In this document: piece by piece, positions 55,256 to 64,000 of the stretch | How positions within the stretch are numbered: the stretch's first letter is position 1 | Layout: every line of letters begins with the position of its first letter | NCBI GenBank assembly: GCA_002189035.1 | Contig: CM007992.1 | Location: 310,001 to 374,000, forward strand | Direction of reading: 5' to 3' | Length of the DNA stretch: 64,000 nt | From: Utricularia gibba | Lineage: Eukaryota; Streptophyta; Magnoliopsida; Lamiales; Lentibulariaceae | The notes under the pieces: generated by a model | Database searches by the model: none | What the model saw: the letters and a program-made list of their open reading frames with translations, nothing else | What the model was told of the DNA's origin: nothing | Made by a program: the position numbers and the translations under genes

Positions 55256-57341
55256 GATAAGTTTTCAAAGCTGATGCTAGACTTTTAATGATTAGTATAC
55301 TTTTTCTCCTTTGTTACATGGTGCCAGGTTTACAGTTGTGTGGATATACTGATCTTTCAGGAGTGTCCCTTTTTCATAGTCAGAAAATAGCAACTACACC
55401 ACCCCACTTAAAACTTATGCGACCTAACCAGTAGGATTCTGTGGAGTACCCATTACTTCGTAAAAGGATGACCTTATCACCTTAGCCAAAAAGGTGCATT
55501 TCTGCCTCCTTCGGTCTGTTACTCCTGAATCTGAGAAGGTAATAGGGATTCCCAATAGCATTTAGTGTCCAGAATTGTTGAAAACATGGCAAGAAAAAAA
55601 GTAGGCTCACCAGAGTTATTTTAAAAAAATGTGAAGCTTGTGTTTTAAAGGATTCAGTCCTCCCAAGAAGCCTAAAAAGGAGCTGGTTTCACTGAGATTA
55701 AAGGAGAGGAACATTGCATGTTTTCCAGTTTTCTCTTTATGTAGGGGACCATTTCAGTAGTATTTGGTTTGGTTTGCAATTACACCTGTGCAACTACCTC
55801 CAATTTTCACTTCTGCAACTTTTCTGATACACACTTGAAGAAAAGCAACCAGCCCAACCCCACCCTCATTGCTCATCGACAACTAACAAATAAGTTCCAT
55901 TTTCAACCCTTTTGACAGGTCCACAAACACAACACGTTGATAGATATCTTTGCATATGTGGAGAATGGGTCTGCACTTTGCTGGAATGAGTGGTTCTTGG
56001 CTGAACCAGCAACATCTTTTCCCTTCACACGCTTTTGTTTCTGTTGAAAAGTTCCAAAGAAACGTTGAGAGATATTGTTGGAAGGCAAATATGCCAGTGA
56101 CCCTAGAGCATACCCTCTAAACAAAGGGTCCACCTTCGCATGCTGCATGACAGTGGCAATAATGGTTTGTCCTTTGCAGATTCCTTCTTCTGAGGCATTC
56201 ACATTTGCATTTATTTTGTTTGTCTCTCGAGTCCCAACCCTTTGAAACATTTGCTGCAAACTGCAGAAACTCAACCACTAATCTCATCTCCAATCCTGGC
56301 TGCTGCTTCTGCTCCTCCTCCTGCTCCTGCTCATCACCATAACCTCATTTCTCCATTCTTCATCCCTCTTCTTCCACTTTCTAACCTGCACTCCAGTCTT
56401 CCCTTCCATTCTAGCTACTGGGAACCTTGCTTCTCACTAAAATGCCAGAGAAATGACCACCCAATGGTTCTCCTTATCTGCTAGCCATCCTTCCAGGCAC
56501 AGAATCATACTTCTGCTTCCTCATTCACAGAGGGGTAAGAAACAAATTGCCCCTACAGTCCTAAACTGTAATTTACTGTTTGTCCTAAGTGCAGGCAAGG
56601 ATGATGCTCTAACATTCTTTCCCCCCCACCTTTCTTTAATGGGCATGTTGTGGTCAGGGGTAGTTTTGTAAATGATAGGATATGATTGGTTGTTTATTGG
56701 GCCGGCCCATGTTGGTGGTCAGAGGGGACGCGGCATTCGTAGTTTGACCAGCCACGCCTTCTTTTTAACTAACCATGGTTAAGCCATAGCAGAGCCCGAG
56801 GAGCTCATCACCCGAAGAAGACAATTTTGGGAAAGAAATTACAGAGGGGTTTGGTTAGGGAGGGAGTTTGAGAAACACTAAAATCCATAAACAATGGGGA
56901 GCTTTTAAGTCTTCCAAAACAAAAAGATAAGAAAGAGGAGGAACAGAAGCACCGCATCCTCAAGCCAATTGAAGTGAGAGTTGGGTGAAAAACTTCTGCA
57001 TCCCCACTCTTCATTTCTTCTTCCCAGTGCCAGTCTGCAATTCGTTCGCTTCAGTGGTAACTTTATTTTCTCTCTCTGCCTCACACTCTTTCTTCTCTCT
57101 TACACAACAAATACTGCAGTTTTCTCGGTTTCCATCTCTGAAATAGAGGAAAGCCGAGACTGAGTAGAGGAGGTTAAATGTCGCTCAACAGTCGCCTCAT
57201 AGTCTCTCTTTCTTGTGCTCTCTTGTGAGTGCTTTCTGGGAGGGAGGGAGCTGACCCGTCTTCTTCTTTCTTTCTTCAGATCTATCCCATTTGATTTGCT
57301 ATTACTTGGGTTCGATCTGAAAAGTGTTTACAGTGTTTAAG
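55256..57341. other. Spacer and HIPP promoter
   Basis: A 123-codon minus-strand frame at 55903-56274 has no recognisable domain. TTGGGCCGGCCCATG (56697-56711), a double site-II motif, and a CT-rich leader (57060-57290) mark the HIPP promoter. Confidence 0.4.
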
Positions 57342-59110
57342 ATGAGTAAAGAAGAGTTCTTGAAGACCCAGGTGAGCTTCTCTCGTACTCAGAGCATGTA
57401 GCGAAGCTTCATTCGGTTGTTTTTTTTTAATAAAGCTTTTACCTTGTGTCCTCTGGCTTTGCTTGTGACTGCAGACTTGTGTTCTTAAAGTCAATATTCA
57501 CTGTGAAGGGTGCAAGGCAAAGGTGAAGAAAGTGTTGCACAAGATCGATGGTACTGAATGGTTAAATTACTTCGCTTCGACTGTCACTCATTGATGTTGT
57601 TCAGGAAAAAATAAAGGGGGCTTGGTCTTTGTCAAAAAGCCAAAATCTTTAGCCATTTTTGCTGATTCTGATGGAAGTTTTGTGCGATGGGCTAAGTTCT
57701 TTTCTTTATCTTTTGCTTTTTCCTTTGTTTTTTCATGATTTTGTGTAGGTGTGTACACCACCAGCATAGACTCAGAGCTTGGAAAGGTGACAGTTTCAGG
57801 CAATGTTGACCCTGCGACACTGATCAAGAAGCTCAACAAGAAGGGAAAATTTGCAGAAATTTGGGGAGCAACGACGAAGAATCAGCTACCCAGCAATGTC
57901 AATAACCAACACCAGATGAAGAATCTGCAAATTGGAAATGGGAAAGGCGGAAATGGCAAGAATCAACCACCCCAAAAAGGAGCAGCGGTGAACTCTCAAC
58001 CGAAGGGTGGAGTTGTTGCTACTCAAGCTCAGAATCCGCAGCTTCAGCAACTTCAACAGATGAAAGTGTTGCAAGATCTGAAAAATCAGATGAAAGTGGC
58101 AGCGAATGACAAGGATCAGAAACCGGCGAAGTCGAATTTGCTGGAGGAGGAAGGACTGAGCGACGATGAGTTCGACACTGACGACGAATTCGACGATTAC
58201 GACGATGATGATGAGGATGAGTTCGAGGATGAAATTGGAGCTCCCCCAGTTAATAAAATGAAGCCGGTGATGGGAAATCCTCCGCAACAGATGGCGAATA
58301 TGATGATGAAGAACATGTTGAATGGTCAGCAGCAACAAGGGATGATGAAAAATGTTTCTAATGGTGCCAATCCCAAGAAGCCGATCGTCGTCGGGAATAT
58401 TCCGGCACAGTTCAACGCCGGAGGCGGCAACGTCGGTGGGAAGAAAGGCGGCGGCGGGGGGAATAATAGTAATTGTAACAATAATAATAATAGCAACGGG
58501 GGTGCTGGCAAAAATGGCGGTGGAAAAGGTGGCAAAAATGGAGGCGGAGCTCTGCCGCAGGATGGAAAAAACGGTGGTGGCGGTGACAACAAGAACGCCG
58601 GGGGCACGGCAGCGCCGGTGGTGGGCCTCCCAACGCGAGCAGTTTCGCGGGTAACGGATCCAAGAAAGCGATGATGAATGATGGACATCATGGCATGCCA
58701 AACATGATGCCCATGAATGCTGCTGTTACCGGGATGGGACCCACCGGTCATATGGCCATGGCCCACCCTCACATGACCCAGATGCCCAACAATCCCAGTC
58801 CCCAACCCTTCCCTCCCGCCGCCGGCGCCTACTTCCCACCCGCCGGAGCCGACCAAATCGGCGGAATCCCCTACACCCAGCAACAGCAGTACGCCGCCAT
58901 GATGATGAGCATGCAACAGGCCAACGGAAACGAGCGGTTCCAACCGATGGTGTACGCTCGGCCACCCCCGCCGTCAGCTACATGCCGCCGTCGTACCCTC
59001 CCCAACCTTACCCTTACTACTACCCGTACCCGCCGCCGAGATCCGGTGACCCCGCCGACGAGTACGCCATCTTCAGCGACGAAAACACTCAGAGCTGCAA
59101 CATAATGTGA
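57342..59110 (+). CDS. Heavy-metal-associated isoprenylated plant protein (HIPP), with two apparent frameshifts
   Basis: Exons 57342-57371 ([10 protein letters not shown]), 57475-57550 and 57749 onward. The HMA domain is [21 protein letters not shown] then [16 protein letters not shown] and [17 protein letters not shown], with metal-binding Cys-x-x-Cys in HCEGCK. Next come a Gln/Lys-rich linker, an acidic block (58160-58235, [19 protein letters not shown]), Met/Gln-rich and Gly/Asn-rich low-complexity regions and a Met/His/Pro-rich tail. The open frame stops at 58674; the family's C-terminus continues in two other frames: [17 protein letters not shown] (shift near the G run 58600-58604), then [20 protein letters not shown] and [10 protein letters not shown] (shift near the C run 58964-58973). 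CNIM is a CaaX farnesylation box, stop TGA 59108-59110. Family members bind metals at the membrane or nucleus and act in stress responses. Closest to the long HIPP32-34 type. Confidence 0.87.
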
Positions 59111-60301
59111 AGAGACTGCTCTGATCTGCTCCTCCCCCCAACTACTTTCCCCCCAACGATTCCTAAAAGAGTAATCGTTTCGAATCAGTCGCGAGTCTAC
59201 CGAAGTGGCATGGCATGGCACATACAGTATCCCCCACCCCCGTCAATAATCCTTTTGTTTTTAAATATTTTCTACTCTTACAAAAACAAAAGCTAAATAA
59301 ATTATCCAATATTTAAAATGATTCTTTTTGTATAATATCTCCGCAAAATCATCGGATGTCGACACGTGGAGGCAGGAGTAATTAGTTGCACTGACACGTG
59401 ATGGATACAGATGGGGAAATTATACGTGCTAGTTTTAATATTATTATTTTTATTTTAAATGAGAATATTTTGTAATGAAGAAGGGGCCCGGCGGGTTGTC
59501 TTGTCTCGTCGTCGGCATCATCAGGTTCCGAAAGGAAAGATTCCTTGCCCCTACGCCTCCCTCTACACCTCCTTGTCCCACACGCTTTCTTCCATTCCCC
59601 TCCCAATTTTGGATTTTACCCATCCCAATTTTTAACATAATAAGTATTTTTTAAACTAATAAATTTACTTTTTTGGAACATAATAATTTATTGTAAAATT
59701 AATTTTGAAGAAACAAATTCACATGTTCCGACCGGCTCATTGTCAAAACGATCGAGACTTTACCATTTGGACACCATTTAACCATATGAGTGACTAAAGT
59801 GATGATACAACATCAATTTAAAGATCAGTCATCTTGAAGTTATTGAAGTTACATATTCATACATATAATATATATAAGGGCTCGAGCCAAGTAAGAATAT
59901 AATAACCTTAGACAAATTTAAGTATGAATAGAGTTACAATTTATATCTATGCTTGGTGTAGGTAATGTGGTACTGTTTTAGGATAACCCTTTATTGCTAT
60001 ATCATTGTCGTAATTTAACTATTTTCATACTGTTCAAAACGATTACTGCTGACAAGATCTAACACTTATCGCTATATTAGACTACCTCACTCCGATTTGG
60101 ATCCCATCAACTTCAAAACTAGATTTTCATGGCTTGTTGTGAAGGGCTCATGATCGAAACGATCGATACATTGCGATTCAGGCCATATGTGACTACAATA
60201 GAGATACAACATCAATTTAAAGATGGTAATTGTATGTAATTAGTAAATTTTTTTAATAACCGGAAAAATGAAAGCAATTGGGTGCTCAAATTCCGAGGGG
60301 C

Positions 60302-60321
60302 GGGGGGGGGGGGGGGGGGGG
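60302..60321 (+). repeat. Poly-G run of 20
   Basis: Twenty consecutive G preceded by GAGGGGC. Its length is likely inexact in any assembly; it could form a G-quadruplex. Confidence 0.85.
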
Positions 60322-60400
60322 CACATGGGGTAATTAATTAGGATACGTACGCCCCCTAAATTCCTCCCTGACGCAAACTTTATTATTTATCATCGTCTAC

Positions 60401-60436
60401 TGCCACTGCAACTGCAACTGCAACTGCAACCACTGC
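60401..60436. repeat. ACTGCA-type hexamer tandem repeat
   Basis: About five tandem CAACTG/CCACTG units in a row. Confidence 0.75.
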
Positions 60437-60926
60437 CCTCCTGTCACTTTCCCCCTTCTTATTCTTTTCTTTTTTCTCCTTTCAATCTGTAATGTAATTT
60501 AAACACCTTCTATTTATTATTTATCATTCTCAAAATAGAAATTAATAATGTAATATAATTCTTTTTCTATTTATAACTTCATTACAGAATAGATTTTTAT
60601 TTTACTTTTATTTCTTATTTTCTTTTTCCAGAAAATTTATTTAATACTCATACTTTATTTAGAAAGATTAAAATGAGGAGCATGAAAGAGAGGGTGGGGA
60701 ACGCGTTTTATGCGGAAAAAAGAAGGCGGGCGGGTAACGGTCGAAGGGAAATCCCTCTTTTGACCCTGGGGATGATTCATAATTAAAAAAAGGGGGTAAA
60801 TCACCTTATTTGGATTAGGTTTTCCGATCCGACTGTTCCGCCCGACCCGAACAAGCAGCTCCCCTGTCTTCAAGCTCTGTGAACGACAACAGTCCCTGAG
60901 CGGGAAGACGTGTGTGACAATGGCGA

Positions 60927-61937
60927 CTAGGTGAGATCAGAGCTCTGAGATGCCTCACCTCGAAGAGCTTGCTCGTATGTCTGAAGTTGGCGCAGGAAGC
61001 CGGGGTTCGGACACACGCAGGGCCTTCTCAGCTTCACGTAGTCCAGAGCTTCCGATAAGCTCAGGCTGTTCTTGAACATCAGATAGGCTACAACGATCGT
61101 CGCGCTGCGGAAACGGGTGAGTAGGAAGGATGAGTCATGACAGTGAATGGACACGAAATCGATGTGGTGGATGGGACAGCATCGCACCTTCGTGATCGGC
61201 CGGCGAAGCAGTGAACCAGGACAGCGCCGTCGTTGCCTCTTGCTTCTTCTATGAAGCCAATGCACTCATCGAAAAACTGGGATAAGACCACATCTTCCCT
61301 ATCCGCCACTGCGTCGATCGGAAAACGAAACCAGCGCAGGAATGTATCAAACCACAACGGAAATCAAAGCCAAATGAGCAAGGATGGAGGCACAGCATTT
61401 CCTATGAAACCATGTAAACAAAACAAGCAGCTCCTTTGCTTTTCACACCATTGCACTTCCCTTTAGGATTGCATCAGAAACCACTTCGAAAAAACTGTCA
61501 AGTTTCTAGATTTATCTTATTCCATCAAGGACTATCAAGAAATGAAAAGACCGAGACGAAAAGAATCATGCATCACAGACAGTTCATCACTTCTAGATTT
61601 GGGTCGAGCTTAGAGCAAGACAGAAACCTTACCTGAAATGGTTTTGTATGTGAACTTCTCAGGATAAAGAGGCTGGAAATAGTTGGCTACAGTCAATATA
61701 TGCGTGATGTTAAACCTTCTGAGAGCATGCCAATTCTCAGCAGCTCCAAGGGAGCCAAGATAAAGACCCTAAGAAGAACAAAAAGAGAATGAAAACAAGA
61801 AGCCAAACACATAACTGGTGCACAGCAACGGATACCTTCTCAATTTCGCATGGAACGTTATCTTCCTTAACAAATCTTCTCGCGTTAACCACTTTCAGCA
61901 ATGCGGACACACGCTCTACGTACGAGTCATCCTCCAT
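60927..61937 (-). CDS. DSPTP1: Dual-specificity protein phosphatase, DsPTP1-like
   Basis: The minus-strand start at 61937 gives MEDDSYVERVSALLKVVNARRFVKEDNVPCEIE. Following exons read LYLGSLGAAENWHALRRFNITHILTVANYFQPLYPEKFTYK, then AVADREDVVLSQFFDECIGFIEEARG, the catalytic loop VLVHCFAGRSRSATIVVAYLM and SLSEALDYVKLRRPCVCPNPGF; stop TAG at 60927. The P-loop HC-x5-R is split by an intron at AGRSR/S, and the general-acid Asp lies in ADRED. About 180 residues, as for Arabidopsis DsPTP1 (At3g23610), which dephosphorylates MAP kinases such as MPK4. Residues near 61675-61740 were read across an inferred splice. A longer upstream ATG (62000) lies in a frame that would add a Cys/Ser-rich extension; 61937 is preferred. 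Confidence 0.92.
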
Positions 61938-62625
61938 AGCCGGACTAGTAACCGCAACCTTCAGATAAAAGGTGGATCTGCACATGAACAAGGAACCCAA
62001 TCAATTGGTACTCCAAATTTGGGGCTTCTAATCGCGGGATTGATCAAATTCATGGAATTCGCAGAAAACCCAGATGCAAAGAAAGAGTTTTTAGAAACCA
62101 CAACTCTTGGATTTCCCAAGATCATCATGAAGAAAAGAGGGAGACATCGCTAACCTACACCGGATTCAGCAAATTTGCTGCGGTTTGGGAGTTCTGCTAC
62201 ATTATTGATTCGACGTGGCATTATGCTTCACTTATACCTGATTATAATAAGATACACCATAATTAAGACATAAATGACTTTTCTTTCTTCTAAGATCTAC
62301 CAAAATCTCTAGCAAGAACTGAATCAGGCAAAGAAAACTTTTTTTCTCCCTAATTTAGATCATCCAAATGCTGGAATAGCGTAGGAAGTCAACAAAGATA
62401 GCGTTTTTATGGATCTTTCAGGCTATGGATGCAGGCCTGTCTGCTAATGCTCGCAAGCGCTTTTTCTTTTTTCTTTTTTTTTTTTTTTTGAAGAGCTTTG
62501 ACTTGACTAAGCAAAAGCAAAACAGCTAAAACCATAAACTTTAGGGATCCATGTGCTATTGAATTAGTGCCAAGAGGCGTGCCCTATTCATCTCCCTGGA
62601 CGAGGAATCTTGGGAAGACGAAGAA
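61938..62625. other. Divergent promoter between phosphatase and small membrane protein genes
   Basis: About 690 bp without coding signal, including a CT/T-rich run at 62459-62490. Confidence 0.5.
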
Positions 62626-62847
62626 ATGGGCGCGACGGCGAGGATGAACGCCATGAGATCAGCGGTTGTGGTTTTGGGATCTTTAGCATTCGGGTACTTA
62701 ACTCTGCAAGTGGGTTTCAAGCCGTACCTTGAGCAAGCTCAGCATTTGGAGGATCAGCGGCGCCGCATGGCCGAGTCCGCCTCACCCGACGGCGCCGTCG
62801 ACGGGTTTGCACCGGACGATGGATTCCTAAAATCGGATGAAGAGTAA
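62626..62847 (+). CDS. Small single-pass membrane protein
   Basis: An intronless 73-residue protein. A short basic N-terminus (MGATARMNAMRS) is followed by one hydrophobic helix (AVVVLGSLAFGYLTLQVGF), then a charged coiled-looking stretch (KPYLEQAQHLEDQRRRMAES) and an acidic tail ending KSDEE. A second ATG at residue 7 gives MNAMRSAVVVL, a plausible alternative start. The layout resembles small inner-mitochondrial-membrane or respiratory-complex subunits; this is inference only, and no family name can be given. The promoter is shared head-to-head with the phosphatase gene. Codon bias and clean start/stop support a real gene despite its size. Confidence 0.7.
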   Translation: MGATARMNAMRSAVVVLGSLAFGYLTLQVGFKPYLEQAQHLEDQRRRMAESASPDGAVDGFAPDDGFLKSDEE

Positions 62848-63500
62848 AAGCTTCTCTTCTCGTTTAATTGCATTCCCTTGTCTTGGCATCTTCACCTGCA
62901 TCAGCGACTCTGTTGAATTCAAGATTTGTATTCTTGAAATTTTAAAATTCGAACCCCAAATTCAAACCACGAGATTATCCTGGAAATGATGTCTGTTTAA
63001 GGCCAGACTAAACTTTGTCTCCACCTTCAAAATTGAAATTGATCTCAAACGGTCAAAAGTACATTTCCCCAAAAAAAATTGCGATTTTTTAAAGCCCACG
63101 AAAGCGGTTGAAGAAGACCTTCTTCCCACGCCCCCACGAACCCCATTCATTATTACAGCGTTTTCATTCCTCGTCCCTGTCTTCCTCCTCGTTCCTCGTT
63201 CACTGGTTGCTTTGCTAGGTTCTGGCCTACAGTCCAGGCTCCATTTTGAAGTTGCATTTCTTTTACTGGGTCGCATTGCTTGCCACTGTGGAAGCAGCCA
63301 TTGCTGCTTCTGCAAGTAAAGAAGTCATAGCCAGAAAGAAAGGGGAAAACTCCCTTCTTGGACTTTCTTAAACCCAACTCTATCATGATAAAAGTTGTCG
63401 TTCCAGCTGCAAGTTTCAAGTTTCTCTTTTGGGTGTCTCTTCTCCATTTCTGTCTCCTTGTTAATGCCCTGGAGAACAGAGTGCCTGTGTCTTGATTCAG
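62848..63500. other. Spacer: 3' UTR and TBL promoter/leader
   Basis: No coding signal on the + strand. Minus-strand open frames here (for example 62962-63315) are low complexity and unsupported. Confidence 0.4.
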
Positions 63501-63931
63501 ATGCGAAATAACCCAGTTGCTGAAGCGATGAACTTGGTGGATTTATGCAACAGAATGAAGCGGTTAAGGGTGTTTGAGACTTCTTTAGGGATTCTTGGAG
63601 TGACAATATGCGTTATATGTTGTTTCTTTTTGCTAGATTTCAGAGATGCAACAAAAAGGGCGAGGCATCCGTTAATGGATCAGAAGGTTTTGTGGTTGAG
63701 TTTTGATGGAAAGGGAGAGAAAGTAGGTGAGGAAAAAAATGATTTTTTAAGTGATTTTCACTGTGGGTGTGATGTCTTTGATGGAGATTGGGTTTGGGAT
63801 CCAAGCTATCCTTTGTACCAATCAAAAGATTGTAGATTCCTGGATCAAGGTTTCAGATGCTCTGAAAATGGGAGACCTGATTTTTTCTACACGAAATGGA
63901 GATGGCAACCCAGAAATTGCAATCTTCCCAG
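63501..63931 (+). CDS. Trichome birefringence-like (TBL) protein, first exon only
   Basis: ATG 63501 gives MRNNPVAEAMNLVDLCNRMK, then one anchor helix (TSLGILGVTICVICCFFLL), a stem, and the PMR5N/TBL domain: CGCDVFDGDWVWDPSYPLYQ, KDCRFLDQGFRCSENGRPDF and TKWRWQPRNCNLPR. The exon ends AG/GTTTCT at 63931; the GDS and D-x-x-H catalytic exons lie beyond the right edge. TBL proteins are Golgi polysaccharide O-acetyltransferases acting on xylan, xyloglucan, pectin or mannan. The sequence looks closest to the TBL10/TBL11 group, but which polysaccharide it modifies cannot be told from this exon. Confidence 0.92.
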
Positions 63932-64000
63932 GTTTCTGTTCCCTAAACTTGCATTCATGCAACCGTTTTTTTTACTATTTGAATTTATTCCATGCCCTGG

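Larger units (their letters stand above)
59111..60926. other. Spacer with low-complexity tracts and diverged repeats
   Basis: No gene seen. Holds a diverged direct repeat near 59780-59825 and 60180-60225 (both with GATACAACATCAATTTAAAG), a G20 run (60302-60321) and an ACTGCA hexamer repeat (about 60401-60436). Confidence 0.5.

Noticed and set aside
55903-56274. 123-codon minus-strand frame
   Set aside because: Unrecognised, isolated, no splice context. Possible but not supportable; left inside the spacer entry.
57886-58943. Long minus-strand open frames (271 and 205 codons) opposite the HIPP gene
   Set aside because: They are shadows of the low-complexity Gly/Asn/Pro-rich HIPP coding sequence; no domain and no splice or promoter support.
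1-64000. CRISPR arrays, bacterial operons, tRNA or rRNA genes
   Set aside because: No regularly spaced repeats, ribosome-binding sites or recognisable RNA-gene signatures were seen; the window is plant nuclear DNA. Small RNA genes could still be missed by eye.

Overview
The window is nuclear DNA of a flowering plant. Nearly every gene is split by short GT-AG introns, spacers are AT-rich, and the families are plant-specific: AINTEGUMENTA-like AP2, CC-type glutaredoxin, CASP-like, SPL7, HIPP, trichome birefringence-like (TBL) and P-class PPR. The species cannot be named from the sequence alone.

Layout, left to right. An ANT/AIL-type AP2 gene runs in from the left edge (+, to 1523). Next come a receptor-like pseudokinase (-, 1907-3553), a CC-type glutaredoxin (-, 6840-7139), an acidic protein with an MGCGES acylation-type N-terminus (-, 10022-10824), a CASP-like membrane protein (-, 12335-13467) and an F-box protein (+, 14528-15857). 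Cytosolic Cu/Zn superoxide dismutase (+, 16798-17891) lies next to the copper regulator SPL7 (+, 18775-22123). These are followed by an At4g15545-like coiled-coil protein (-), an At2g35130-type PPR protein (-), an RF298/RF4-type RING E3 ligase (-), an alpha/beta hydrolase (+) and a dienelactone hydrolase-type protein (-).

From 39.8 to 54.7 kb there is a head-to-tail array of one truncated and five near-full-length genes, all on the + strand. They encode single-pass membrane proteins with an NXPE-like layout and a PC-esterase catalytic signature (GDS motif plus a C-terminal D-x-x-H). Two copies carry single-base frameshifts, one has almost lost its intron, and two distinct promoter types occur. 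The right flank holds a HIPP metallochaperone-like gene with two apparent frameshifts, a DsPTP1-type dual-specificity phosphatase (-), a small membrane protein (+) and the first exon of a TBL gene (+) that runs off the right edge.

How the genes may work together. SPL7 activates MIR398 under copper shortage, and miR398 silences Cu/Zn-SOD, so a regulator and the end target of one pathway sit side by side. The SOD gene appears to carry the miR398 site in its 5' leader, split by the leader intron so that it exists only in spliced mRNA. The NXPE-like array and the TBL gene both encode PC-esterase-type, probably Golgi, enzymes; a role in cell-wall acyl-group metabolism is an inference only. Several apparent frameshifts fall in short homopolymers, so sequencing or assembly errors must be excluded before calling pseudogenes.
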